A stretch of 64,000 nt of DNA from Trebonia sp963795335. GTDB taxonomy: Bacteria > Actinomycetota > Actinomycetes > Streptosporangiales > Streptosporangiaceae. Below are positions 33,623 through 42,737 of the stretch, piece after piece. A model generated the notes under the pieces. The model worked only from the letters and a program-made list of their open reading frames with translations, had not been told where the DNA came from and ran no database searches. The stretch lies in NCBI GenBank assembly GCA_963795335.1, contig CAWCHI010000016.1, forward strand, positions 1-64,000, in the 5' to 3' direction. Position numbers and translations under genes: made by a program. Each line of letters opens with the position of its first letter. The first letter of the stretch is position 1.

Positions 33623-33639
33623 GAAAGAGGAATAGACGC

Positions 33640-34569
33640 ATGGGCGTAATCGACGGACGGGTAGCCATCATCACCGGGGGCGCGCGCGGCATCGGCGCGT
33701 CGATCAGCCGGCTGTTCGCGGAGCAGGGCGCGTCGCTGGTCATCAACGACCTGGGCGGCGCCCCCGACGGCTCGGGCAGCGACGGCGGGCCGGCCAAGGA
33801 GATCGCGGACGAGATCACCGCGAAGGGCGGCAGTGCTGTCTCCGACGGCGGCGACATCGCTGATGTCGCCACCGGCGAGCGGCTGGTCAAGACGGCCGTC
33901 GAGCAGTTCGGCAAGCTCGACATCGTCGTCAACGTGGCCGGCATCCTGCGCGACCGGATGATCTTCAACCTGGTCGAGGCGGACTGGGACGCCGTCATCC
34001 GGGTGCACCTGAAGGGCCACTACTCCACCGTGCGGCCGGCCTCGGCCTACTGGCGCGAGCAGCGCAACCCCCAAGGCCACTACCGGGTCATCAACTTCAC
34101 CTCGGTCTCCGGCCTCGACGGCTCGCCCGGCCAGCCCAACTACGCGGCGGCCAAGATGGGCATCGTCGGCCTGACCTACTCCCTGGCCCAGGGCCTGGCC
34201 CGGTACGGCGTCACCGCCAACGCGATCGCGCCCGGCGCTTCCACCCGGCTGACCGCCACCGTCCCCTCGGACAAGCGCGTGGTCCGCGAGGAGCGCCCGG
34301 CCGAGGAGGACCGGCGGATGTCGCCCGACAACATTGCCCCGGTCGCCCTGTACATGGCGAGCGAGGCCTCGGACTGGCTGACTGGCCGGGTCGTGTCCTC
34401 CTCGGGGTATGAGGTCGGGCTGTACGAGAACCCGCAGATCATCCGCCAGATCAGCGCGCCCGAGCCGTGGGAGTACAGCCGGCTCGCGAGCGCCCTCGAG
34501 AGCAGCTTCCGCCCGGCCGCCAACGGCCTGCCCCGGAGCCTGTTCGCCAGCCAGCTCAGCACCAACTGA
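33640..34569 (+). CDS. SDR, 3-hydroxyacyl-CoA dehydrogenase of the MFE-2 type, 309 aa
   Basis: MGVIDGRVAIITGGARGIGA (cofactor motif at 12-19), VNVAGILRDRMIFNLVEADW, INFTSVSGLDGSPGQPNYAAAK (Ser, Tyr, Lys of the active site). The C-terminal LTGRVVSSSGYEVGLYENPQ block is typical of MFE-2 dehydrogenase domains. It oxidises the (R)-3-hydroxyacyl-CoA made by the MaoC protein. GGAAAGAGG precedes ATG 33640. Confidence 0.92.
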   Translation: MGVIDGRVAIITGGARGIGASISRLFAEQGASLVINDLGGAPDGSGSDGGPAKEIADEITAKGGSAVSDGGDIADVATGERLVKTAVEQFGKLDIVVNVAGILRDRMIFNLVEADWDAVIRVHLKGHYSTVRPASAYWREQRNPQGHYRVINFTSVSGLDGSPGQPNYAAAKMGIVGLTYSLAQGLARYGVTANAIAPGASTRLTATVPSDKRVVREERPAEEDRRMSPDNIAPVALYMASEASDWLTGRVVSSSGYEVGLYENPQIIRQISAPEPWEYSRLASALESSFRPAANGLPRSLFASQLSTN

Positions 34570-34593
34570 ATCACCCGCGGGACGAGGCTTGTC

Positions 34594-36927
34594 ATGGACG
34601 TGCTCGAAGGCATTCAGGTAGTCGACCTTAGCCAGGGGATCGCCGGCCCGGTCGTCGGCATGTTCATGGCCGACTTCGGGGCCGAGGTCATCAAGGTGGA
34701 GCCGCCCGAGGGCGACCCCGCCCGGTCGGAGCCCGGCTTCCCCGCCTGGAACCGCGGCAAGAAGGGCGTGGTCGCCGATCCAGGCGACCCCGCCCGCCGC
34801 CGCTGGGTGGCCGAGCTGATCGCCGGGGCCGACGTGTGCCTGGTGTCCGACCCGGCCCTGCTCACCCGTTACGGCCTCGACCGCTGGCGGCTGCTGCGCG
34901 ACCACCCCCGCCTGGTGCTGGTGGAGACCCCGGCCTACGCGGGCGACGCCCCCTGGTACGGCGGGAGTGAGTCGCACGGGCTGCTCGCGGCGGCGCTCGG
35001 CGTCGCCTGGCGGCAGTCCTCCCACGACGGGGGACCGGTCGAATCCGTCGCCCGGTTCCTGCTCCAGGTCCACGGCGTCTGGGCCACCGTCTGCGCGGTG
35101 GCGGCGCTGCTGGAGCGCGAGCGCTCCGGCTTCGGCCAGCTGGTCACCGTGTCCGGGGCGCAGGCGGTGATGGAGGCCAACATCGGCTCCTACAGCATCG
35201 ACCCGGCGCTGCCGGACCCGCCGACCGGCATCGGCCCGGGCGGCCGCCACCCCACCTACACCCGCTTCATCGCCAAGGACGGCAAGTGGCTCGCCTCAGG
35301 CGCCCTCGGCGCCAAGTTCGAGACGATGCTGCTCGGCGTCCTCGGCCTGTCCGGAATGCTGGCCGAGGAGCGTATGGGCGGGCGGGTGCAGAACCTGATC
35401 CGGCCGGACAACATCCTGTGGGCGCACGAGCAGACCTCGAACGCGTTCAAGACCAGGGACCGGGACGAGTGGCTGGAGATCATGACCAGCCTTGGCATCC
35501 CGTGCGGGCCGCTCGACGACCGTGACGTCTGGCTCGACCACGACCAGGTCAAGGCGATCGGGATGCGGGCCGAGACCGACGACCCCGAGCGCGGCCACGT
35601 GGTCATGCCGGGCGTGCCGGTCAACCTCACCGGCACCCCCGGGCGTGTGCACGGCCCCGCCCCCGCCCTGGGCCAGCACCAGGAGTCGGTCGCGCCGCGC
35701 GCGCCCAAGGCCCCGCCGCCCGGGCTGCCCCCGGTCAGCGAGGGGCCGCTGAGCGGCATCCGGGTGCTCGACATGGGCACCTTCGTGGCCGGCCCCTACT
35801 CGGGCGCGCTGCTGTCCGAGCTCGGGGCCGAGGTGATCAAGGTCGAGCCGCCGGCCGGCGACCCGTTCCGGGTCTCCGGCTTCGTGTTCAACCGCGGCAT
35901 GCGCAGCCTGGCGGTCAACCTCCAGGACCCGGCCGGGGTGGCCGCGTTCCATCGGCTGGCGCAGGTCAGCGACGTGGTCATCAACTCCACCCGGCCCGGG
36001 GTGTCGGCCAAGCTCGGCATCGACTACCAGACCCTGGCCGAGCTCAACCCCGGGATCGTCGAGGTGTCCCTGTCGGCCTACGGCGAGGGCGGCCCGATCG
36101 GTCACCGCGGCGGGGTCGACATGGTCGTCCAGGGCATGAGCGGCATGATGAGCGCCCAGGGCGGTGACTCCGAGCCGGTCGCCAACACCATCGCCATCAT
36201 CGACGTCACCACCGCCGCAATGCTGGCGCTGAGCGCCGTGCTGGCGCTGCTGCACCGCGAGCGCAACCGCGACCAGGCCGACGGCGGCGGGTCCGGGCCG
36301 GGCCAGCGCGCCTGGGCGTCGCTCGCCGGCACCGCCACCTACCTGCAGACCGGTGAGATCACCCGCTTCGCGGGGCGCACGCCGTCCCCGGTCGGCGGCC
36401 GTGACTACCAGGGGACGGATCCGTTCGACCGCTACTACCCGGTCAGCGACGGCTTCGTGCGCGTCGCGGCGGCGCACCCGGACCAGGTCAGCGCCGAGTC
36501 CCTGTCGGCGGCGGGGCTGCCGGTCGACCCGGCCGCGTTCGCCGCCGACCCAGCCGCGGCCCTGGCCGACGCCCTGGCGGGGCTGCCCGGCGACACCGCG
36601 GCGGACCTGCTCAACGGCGCCCAGATCGCGGCCGTGCCCGCCCGGCGGGTGTCCGGCGTGGTCCGCGACCCGCGGCTCGTGGCGACCGAGTTCGTGCACG
36701 TCCGGCCGGGCGCGGGCGGACCCGGGTTCGTCACCCCGGGCCGGATGGCCACCTTCGGCCGGACCCCGCGGTTCGGCCCGCTGCGCTCTCCCGGCACGGG
36801 CGAGCACTCCTTCGACACCCTGCGCACGGCGGGGCTGACCGACGAGGAGATCGAGGTCCTGGTCGCCGACGGCGTCGTCATCGCGGGCGAGCCGATGGCG
36901 CAGGCGCTCCCCACCGCCTACCGCTAG
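34594..36927 (+). CDS. Tandem (two-domain) CaiB/BaiF CoA-transferase, 777 aa
   Basis: Two full CaiB domains in one chain, both opening with the FGAEVIKVEPP-type block, joined by a Pro-rich linker at about residues 365-385. The second half keeps an Asp at the nucleophile position (RGGVDMVVQGMSG). The first half has GSESHGLLAAALG there, so only the second may be catalytic. Fused CaiB pairs are known in actinobacteria. With no CoA ligase in the island, this protein is the best candidate for charging the substrate with CoA (inference). Confidence 0.9.
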   Translation: MDVLEGIQVVDLSQGIAGPVVGMFMADFGAEVIKVEPPEGDPARSEPGFPAWNRGKKGVVADPGDPARRRWVAELIAGADVCLVSDPALLTRYGLDRWRLLRDHPRLVLVETPAYAGDAPWYGGSESHGLLAAALGVAWRQSSHDGGPVESVARFLLQVHGVWATVCAVAALLERERSGFGQLVTVSGAQAVMEANIGSYSIDPALPDPPTGIGPGGRHPTYTRFIAKDGKWLASGALGAKFETMLLGVLGLSGMLAEERMGGRVQNLIRPDNILWAHEQTSNAFKTRDRDEWLEIMTSLGIPCGPLDDRDVWLDHDQVKAIGMRAETDDPERGHVVMPGVPVNLTGTPGRVHGPAPALGQHQESVAPRAPKAPPPGLPPVSEGPLSGIRVLDMGTFVAGPYSGALLSELGAEVIKVEPPAGDPFRVSGFVFNRGMRSLAVNLQDPAGVAAFHRLAQVSDVVINSTRPGVSAKLGIDYQTLAELNPGIVEVSLSAYGEGGPIGHRGGVDMVVQGMSGMMSAQGGDSEPVANTIAIIDVTTAAMLALSAVLALLHRERNRDQADGGGSGPGQRAWASLAGTATYLQTGEITRFAGRTPSPVGGRDYQGTDPFDRYYPVSDGFVRVAAAHPDQVSAESLSAAGLPVDPAAFAADPAAALADALAGLPGDTAADLLNGAQIAAVPARRVSGVVRDPRLVATEFVHVRPGAGGPGFVTPGRMATFGRTPRFGPLRSPGTGEHSFDTLRTAGLTDEEIEVLVADGVVIAGEPMAQALPTAYR

Positions 36928-36955
36928 GTCCGCCGCCCGCGAAGAGAAGGCCCGT

Positions 36956-37621
36956 ATGCTAGCGATTCTTGGTCCACCCCTACTATCCGGACGAGAGGGC
37001 GATGGCGAGGTGGCAGGCGAGATGATCCCGGCGAGCCCCTCGACGCCCGCACAGCACGACCGCTACCAGCGCATTCTCCAGGCCGCGACGGCGATGCTGG
37101 CTAGCGGCGGCGAGGACGCACTGCAGATGAAGGAGCTGGCTGAGCGGGCGACCGTCTCGCTCGCCACCCTCTACCGCTACTTCCCGTCCAAGGACTACCT
37201 GCTGCTGGCGATCTCCCAGGCCCGCTACGAGATCGCGCTGCGGCGGGTGCGGAACGAGCCGCCGCGCGGCGTCACCGTGCAGGACCGGGTCACCCGCCAC
37301 TACCTGCGCGAGTTCCGGGCCGAGCAGCGTGACCAGCGGCTGACCGCGGCGCTGACCCGGGTGCTGACCGACACCCGGCCCGAGTACGCGCCGTTCATCG
37401 CGCGGACCTCGCAGACCCACATGGCGGTCATCGAGTACATCGCGACGGGCGGCGGGCCGGTCAGCGAGGAGCTGCGCCGCCGCCTGCTGATCGCCGACGA
37501 CGTGTTCGGCGCCGCCACCCGGCGCTGGCTGGCCGGGGTGTCCTCGGCCGCCGAGGCCCGGTTCGAGATCCGGGTCGGCTGCTACCTGCTGGATGACATG
37601 GACGAGGAGGCCGCATCGTGA
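36956..37621 (+). CDS. TetR family regulator, KstR-like, 221 aa or shorter
   Basis: HTH at AGGEDALQMKELAERATVSL-type sequence with ATLYRYFPSKDYLLLA, then a helical ligand-binding domain with LREFRAEQRDQRLTAALTRV. It is paralogous to the TetR part of the 24748 gene: the cores are nearly identical. ATG 36956 has AGAAGG upstream, but an internal GTG or ATG 37022 (MIPASPSTPAQ) would give the N-terminus matching the paralogue. The stop overlaps the LLM gene start (GTGA). Confidence 0.9.
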   Translation: MLAILGPPLLSGREGDGEVAGEMIPASPSTPAQHDRYQRILQAATAMLASGGEDALQMKELAERATVSLATLYRYFPSKDYLLLAISQARYEIALRRVRNEPPRGVTVQDRVTRHYLREFRAEQRDQRLTAALTRVLTDTRPEYAPFIARTSQTHMAVIEYIATGGGPVSEELRRRLLIADDVFGAATRRWLAGVSSAAEARFEIRVGCYLLDDMDEEAAS

Positions 37622-38631
37622 AGATCGACACCGGGCTGGCGGTCGGCGACTGGGCCGACCTGCCGGACGAGGCCCGCCGCCTGGAAGAGGCGGGCTACGA
37701 CGGAGCCTGGACGGCCGAGGTCGCCCACGACCCCTTCCTCCCGCTCGCCGTCGCCGCCGCCGCGACCTCGCGGATCACGCTCGGCACGTCCATCGCCGTC
37801 GCCTTCGCCCGCAGCCCGATGAACACCGCCTACATCGCCAACGACCTGCAGGCGGCGTCGCAGGGACGGTTCATCCTCGGCCTCGGCAGCCAGATCAAGG
37901 CGCACATCACCCGCCGGTTCTCGATGCCCTGGGGCCGCCCGGCGCCGCAGATGCGCGAGTACATCCTCGCGCTGCGGGCGATCTGGGCCGCCTGGAACGA
38001 GGGCGCCCCACTCGAGGTACGCGGCGAGTACTACTCGCACACGCTGATGACCGCGATGTTCCGGCCCCAGCCGCACTCCTTCGGGCCGCCGCCGGTGTTC
38101 CTGGCCGCGGTCGGCGAGGCGATGACGCGGGTCGCCGGGGAGGTGTGCGACGGTCTGGTCGTGCACGGCTTCACCACCGAGCGCTACCTGCGCGAGGTGA
38201 CGCTGCCGGCGCTGGCCGAGGGGGCCGCCCGGACCGGGCGGAAGCGGGAGGACATCCAGGTCACGTGCCCCGGGTTCGTGGTGCTTGACGACGGCAAGGA
38301 CACCGAGGCGCGGATCACCGCCACCCGACGCCAGATCGCCTTCTACGGCAGTACCCCCGCCTACAAGCCGGTGCTGGCCCTGCACGGCTGGGGTGACCTG
38401 GCTGACCAGCTGCACGCGCTGTCGGTCACCCCTGACGAGGGCCGCTGGGCGGCGATGGGCGAGCTGATCACCGACGACGTGCTGAACGCGTTCGCCGTGG
38501 TCGGCAGCCCGGCTGCCGCCGGGGCCGAGCTGAACCGGCGCTACGGCGACATCGTCGACCGGGTCACCGTGCCGCGGACGGCCAGCCTGGCCCCGGACCA
38601 GATTCGCGAGCTGCTCTCGGGGCTGCGCTAG
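37618..38631 (+). CDS. LLM-class F420-dependent oxidoreductase, 337 aa
   Basis: Luciferase-like TIM barrel. GYDGAWTAEVAHDPFLPLAV, ITLGTSIAVAFARSPMNTAY, and RFILGLGSQIKAHITRRFSM are the family blocks for F420-linked members. The GTG start overlaps the TetR stop. It may carry out a redox step on the island's substrate. Last gene of the plus-strand row, followed by tandem repeats. Confidence 0.9.
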   Translation: MKIDTGLAVGDWADLPDEARRLEEAGYDGAWTAEVAHDPFLPLAVAAAATSRITLGTSIAVAFARSPMNTAYIANDLQAASQGRFILGLGSQIKAHITRRFSMPWGRPAPQMREYILALRAIWAAWNEGAPLEVRGEYYSHTLMTAMFRPQPHSFGPPPVFLAAVGEAMTRVAGEVCDGLVVHGFTTERYLREVTLPALAEGAARTGRKREDIQVTCPGFVVLDDGKDTEARITATRRQIAFYGSTPAYKPVLALHGWGDLADQLHALSVTPDEGRWAAMGELITDDVLNAFAVVGSPAAAGAELNRRYGDIVDRVTVPRTASLAPDQIRELLSGLR

Positions 38632-38674
38632 CTCGGGGCTGGGCTAGCTCGGGGCTGGGCTAGCTCGGGGCTGG
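38627..38674. repeat. Three perfect 16-bp tandem repeats spanning a stop codon
   Basis: GCTAGCTCGGGGCTGG occurs at 38627-38642, 38643-38658 and 38659-38674, with a further partial copy. The first unit includes the TAG stop of the LLM gene. Confidence 0.85.
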
Positions 38675-38720
38675 GCTAGGGACTCGGCCCGTCGCCGGGC
38701 GGGCTGTCCATGGCCCGAGG

Positions 38721-38939
38721 TTACGGCTGCGCTGCTGCTGCCCGGCCGCCGGGCTCCGCCCGGGCGCGGCGGATGCCGCGGACCGCGTGCACCAGCCCGC
38801 CCATGACGCGGACGCTCCGCCCCGGGCGCCCGGGAGCGAGCAGCAGCGGGTAGCTCAGCTGCTGGCTGTAGGCGGTCAGGTCGAACTGCGTGTCCGGCCA
38901 TCCCGTCACTGGCGGTACCCGGTAGTTCCCGTACGTCAT
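38721..38939 (-). CDS. Small hypothetical protein, 72 aa
   Basis: ATG 38939 is preceded by AAGGAAGG. The product starts MTYGNYRVPPVTGWPDTQFD then LTAYSQQLSYPLLLAPGRPG and ends in an Arg/Ala-rich tail. The Tyr/Pro-rich N-terminus is unusual for a random frame in this GC content. There is no signal, span or known motif. It is convergent with the LLM gene. Confidence 0.5.
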   Translation of the reverse strand: MTYGNYRVPPVTGWPDTQFDLTAYSQQLSYPLLLAPGRPGRSVRVMGGLVHAVRGIRRARAEPGGRAAAAQP

Positions 38940-39135
38940 CGCTAGCCTTCCTTCGGCAAACACGCGCGCGGCGGAGTGCGTCTGTCCCCGATGGCTGACG
39001 TCGCGTCACGCGGCCCGGAGCACACCAGTTGCCGCTTGTTGCCAACCCGTTACGAGCGGGACAAAACCGTCACCACCCGTTAAATGATCACAACGAGGGA
39101 TTGCGTCGGCCCTGGTGAGCGCGCACGCTCGTGGT

Positions 39136-39828
39136 ATGTACGCGCCGTTTGCGGGGACGGCCGCCGCCCAGCCGGGCACCGTCACGCCGCTTTCCGGGGG
39201 AGAGGCAGCCGCCGTCGGTGTGCTCGCCTTCGCCCTGGTCATGATCCCGGTCCTGTTCGCGCTGGTAGAGCACCTGGACGTGATGGCCCACGAGGGCGCG
39301 CACGCCCTGATCGGCGCGTTGTTCGCCTTCGAGCTGGTCGAGTTCGTGCTCCACCCGAACGGCACCGGGGGCGTCAAGCACAAGATCGAGAGCTGGGGGC
39401 TGCGGGCCCTCCTCGTCCTCCTCGTCGGGTACCTCGGCCCGAGCGCGTTCGGCCTGCTCGGCGCCAAGCTCATCGAGACCGGGCATGTCATCGCGGTCCT
39501 GTGGGTCGCGATAGTGCTGCTGGTCGTGCTGCTGACGGCGCTGTCGGTGTCGTTCGGCTTCGTCTCCGTCCCGGTCGCGGCCGGGCTGCTCGTCCTCGTC
39601 GTGCGCTACTCGCACGCGGGCCTGGAGGAATTCGTCGCCTACCTGCTGACCTGGCTGATGCTGCTCACCGGGGTGCGCAGCGCGGTCACGCACGGCGCCA
39701 AGGCCGAGGACGCGAAGACCATCAGCAAGAACATCATGCCGCCGCGCCACCTGTGGGCGCTGATCTGGATCGGGGGGACCCTGTTCGCCCTCGCCGTCGG
39801 CGGGAAGTGGCTGGTCCTGGGGAACTAG
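39136..39828 (+). CDS. M50B-like membrane metallopeptidase family protein, about 230 aa
   Basis: Five or six membrane spans. The first-span motif MAHEGAHALIGALF holds HExxH (His-Glu-Gly-Ala-His), the zinc-site motif of M50 site-2-type proteases. Later hydrophobic blocks include LLVLLVGYLGPSAFGLLGAK and VLWVAIVLLVVLLTALSV. The second zinc ligand of true S2P enzymes is not obvious, so activity is unproven. The start may be GTG 39115 or ATG 39136. Confidence 0.7.
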   Translation: MYAPFAGTAAAQPGTVTPLSGGEAAAVGVLAFALVMIPVLFALVEHLDVMAHEGAHALIGALFAFELVEFVLHPNGTGGVKHKIESWGLRALLVLLVGYLGPSAFGLLGAKLIETGHVIAVLWVAIVLLVVLLTALSVSFGFVSVPVAAGLLVLVVRYSHAGLEEFVAYLLTWLMLLTGVRSAVTHGAKAEDAKTISKNIMPPRHLWALIWIGGTLFALAVGGKWLVLGN

Positions 39829-39832
39829 GGGG

Positions 39833-42172
39833 CTAGCCGGGCGCGCGGGGGCGCGCCGCCTGGATCGCCCCCCACACATTGGCCGGGGTCAGCGGCATGT
39901 CCGCGTGGAGCACGCCGAACGGCGCGAGCGCGTCCACGACCGAGTTCACCACCGCGGGGGGCGAGCCGACGGTGGCGGACTCGCCGATGCCCTTGGCCCC
40001 GACCGGGTGGTGCGGCGACGGGGTGACGGTCGCCCCCAGCTCCGGCGACGGGCACTCCAGCGCCGTCGGCAGCAGGTAGTCCATGAACGAGCCGCTCAGG
40101 CAGTTGCCGATCTCGTCGAAGGCGATCGACTGCATCAGGGCGATGCCGATCCCGTCGGCCAGCCCGCGGTGCACCTGGCCTTCGACGATCATCGGGTTGA
40201 TCCGCACCCCGCAGTCGTCGACCGCGATGAACCGGCGCACGGTCACCTCGCCAGTGCCCGGGTCCACGTCGGTGACGCACACGTACGCGCCGAACGGGAA
40301 CGTCAGGTTGGGCGGGTTGTAGACCGCGGACGCGTCCAGGTGCCCCTCGACGCCGGGCGGCAGCTCGAGGTCGGAGTGGGCCGCCCGGGCGATCTCGGCG
40401 ATGCCGAACGCCTGGTCGGGGTCGCCCCGCACCCGCCACCGGCCGTCCTCCCATTCCAGGTCGTCGGGGGAGGCCTCGAACATGGCCGCCGCCACCAGCC
40501 GCGCCCGTTCGCGTACCTTGCGCGCGGCGACCACGGCGGCCGCGCCGGAGACCGGGGTGGACCGTGACCCGTAGGTGCCGAGGCCGAACGGGGTCCGGTC
40601 GGTGTCGCCGTGCACCACGTCCACGTCGTCCGGCGACAGTCCCAGCTCGTGCGCCACCAGCTGCGCGAACGTGGTCTCGTGGCCCTGGCCCTGGGTTTGC
40701 ACGGAGACGGCCAGCACCGCCTTGCCGGACGGGTGGACCCGCAGGTCGGCCCCGTCGGCCATGCCCATGCCCATGATGTCCATGTGGCTGCGCGGGCCCG
40801 CTCCGACCCCCTCGGTGAAGAAGCTGAGCCCGATCCCCATGTACTCGCCCCGCTGCCGCCGCTCGGCCTGCTCGCGGCGCAGGTCGTCGTAGCCGGCCAT
40901 GTCCAGCGCCAGCCGCAGCGCCCGCGGGTAGTCGCCCGAGTCGTACTGCCAGCCGGACGGGGTGGTGTAGGGGAACTGCTCGGGGCGCAGCAGGTTGCGC
41001 ATCCGCAGCTCGGCGGGGTCGGCCCCGATCCGCCGGGCGAGCATGTCGGTCAGCCGTTCCACCAGGTAGACGGCCTCGGTGATGCGGAACGAGCAGGAGT
41101 AGGCGACCCCGCCGGGCGCCTTGTTGGTGTACACCCCGGTGACCTCGCAGTAGGCCGCCTGGGTCTGGTAGGAGCCGGTGAAGATGTGGAAGAAGCCGGC
41201 CGGGAACTTCGACGGCTGCGCCACCGCGTTGAACGCCCCGTGGTCGGCCAGCACCCGGGCCCGCAGCCCGAGGATCCGCCCGTCGGCGCTGCCGGCGATC
41301 TCGCCGTGCATGTGGTAGTCGCGGGCGAACGCGGTCGACATCAGGTTCTCCGAGCGGTCCTCCACCCACTTCACCGGCCGCCCGGTGACCATCGCGGCGG
41401 CGATGGCGCAGACGTAGCCCGGGTAGACCGGGACCTTGGCGCCGAAGCCGCCACCGAGATCGGGCGACACGATCCGGATCTTATGCTCGGCGATGCCGGT
41501 CAGCGCCGCGTACAAGGTGCGGTGGGCGTGCGGGGCCTGGCTGGTCGCCCAGACTGTCAGGCGGCTGTCGACCGGGTCGAACGCGGCCACCGCGCCGCAG
41601 GTCTCCAGCGGGGCCGGGTGCGAGCGCGGGTAGTACAGGTCGCAGCCGACCACCACGTCGGCGGCGGCGAAGACCGCATCGGTGGCCGCCTGGTCGCCCG
41701 CGCTCCAGTCGAAGATCCGGTTGCCGCCGGGCAGCTCCTCGCGGACCAGCGGGGCCCCCGGCTCCAGCGCCGCCGCCGCCTCCACCAGCGGCGGCAGCGG
41801 CGCGTAGTCGACCATGATCAGCTCGAGGGCGTCGCGGGCGGCGTAGCGGTCGGTCGCAACCACGAACGCGACCTCCTGCCCCTGGAAGCGCACCTTGTCG
41901 GTGGCGAGCACCGCCTGCACGTCGCCGAACAGCGTCGGCATCCACGCCATGCCCCGCTCGTCGAGGTCCTCGCCGGTCAGCACCGCCACCACGGCCGGGT
42001 GGGCGCGGGCGGCGCTGGCATCGACCGAGACGATCCGGGCGTGCGCGAGCGGGCTGCGCAGGACGGCGCCGTGCAGCATGCCGGGCAGCTGGATGTCGTC
42101 CACGTAGCGGCCCTGGCCCCGGATGAACCGGGCGTCCTCCTTGCGCGGGTGCGACCCGTAAGCGTGGTTCAT
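39833..42172 (-). CDS. coxL: Aerobic CO dehydrogenase large subunit, form I type, first set, 779 aa
   Basis: Xanthine dehydrogenase-family molybdenum subunit. The form I CoxL signature AYSCSFR lies at residues 357-363 (Cys360 is the Cu/Mo-cluster ligand position). GGGFGAKVPVYPGYVC, QGQGHETTFAQLVAHELG and the Mo-facing Glu in VGAKGIGESATVGSPP follow. It oxidises CO at a Mo-S-Cu centre in the cytoplasm (family knowledge). It comes last in the order coxM-coxS-coxL. ATG 42172 follows GGGGGAGATACTG. No maturation genes follow on this strand. Confidence 0.92.
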   Translation of the reverse strand: MNHAYGSHPRKEDARFIRGQGRYVDDIQLPGMLHGAVLRSPLAHARIVSVDASAARAHPAVVAVLTGEDLDERGMAWMPTLFGDVQAVLATDKVRFQGQEVAFVVATDRYAARDALELIMVDYAPLPPLVEAAAALEPGAPLVREELPGGNRIFDWSAGDQAATDAVFAAADVVVGCDLYYPRSHPAPLETCGAVAAFDPVDSRLTVWATSQAPHAHRTLYAALTGIAEHKIRIVSPDLGGGFGAKVPVYPGYVCAIAAAMVTGRPVKWVEDRSENLMSTAFARDYHMHGEIAGSADGRILGLRARVLADHGAFNAVAQPSKFPAGFFHIFTGSYQTQAAYCEVTGVYTNKAPGGVAYSCSFRITEAVYLVERLTDMLARRIGADPAELRMRNLLRPEQFPYTTPSGWQYDSGDYPRALRLALDMAGYDDLRREQAERRQRGEYMGIGLSFFTEGVGAGPRSHMDIMGMGMADGADLRVHPSGKAVLAVSVQTQGQGHETTFAQLVAHELGLSPDDVDVVHGDTDRTPFGLGTYGSRSTPVSGAAAVVAARKVRERARLVAAAMFEASPDDLEWEDGRWRVRGDPDQAFGIAEIARAAHSDLELPPGVEGHLDASAVYNPPNLTFPFGAYVCVTDVDPGTGEVTVRRFIAVDDCGVRINPMIVEGQVHRGLADGIGIALMQSIAFDEIGNCLSGSFMDYLLPTALECPSPELGATVTPSPHHPVGAKGIGESATVGSPPAVVNSVVDALAPFGVLHADMPLTPANVWGAIQAARPRAPG

Positions 42173-42737
42173 CAGTATCTCCCCCGGGGGCCGACCCCCC
42201 GGTGACCCCCCGCATGGGGGAGTCCCTCCCCCATTCCCCCTCGCCGGGACACGCCCGGGACGGCGCCGCAGGCGCCGGGTCACCGTGCGCGGCGTGCAAG
42301 ATCGCGCGGACGATGTTCTCGTACCCGGTGCACCGGCAGACCTGGCCCGAGATCGCCTCGCGGACCTCGGCCTCGGTCGGATCCGGGTTGGCGTCGAGCA
42401 GCCAGCGGGCGGTCATCATCATCCCCGGGGTGCAGAAGCCGCACTGGAGCCCATGGCAGGCGGCGAACGCCTCCTGGACCGGGTCGAGGGCGCCGCTGCC
42501 GGCCGCCAGCCCCTCGACCGTGGTGACCCGGTGGCCGTCGGCCATCACCGCCAGCACCGTGCACGCCTTGACCGGGGTCTCGTCCAGCCATACCACGCAG
42601 GCCCCGCAGTTGGACGTGTCGCAGCCCCAGTGCGAGCCGGTCAGCCCGAGGTCGTCGCGCAGGAAGTGGATCAGCAGCAGCCGGGGCTCGACCACCCGCG
42701 GGTAGTCGGTCCCGTTGACCGTGATGCTGATCTTCAC
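42172..42737 (-). CDS. coxS: CO dehydrogenase small [2Fe-2S] subunit, first set, stop displaced by a frame break
   Basis: GTG 42737 overlaps the coxM stop. GCDTSNCGACVVW holds part of the plant-type 2Fe-2S site; CGFCTPGMMM and CRCTGYENIV hold the second cluster. After about residue 155 the frame does not stop and would run 690 bases into coxL. Missing one base in the G-rich spacer 42175-42240 would give TGA at 42172-42174, exactly overlapping the coxL ATG (TGATG). I draw the gene to that stop. Confidence 0.85.

Noticed and set aside
41481..42170. Extension of the coxS frame through the coxL start
   Set aside because: The extra 230 codons are the out-of-frame reading of coxL. A one-base loss in the spacer better explains the missing stop.
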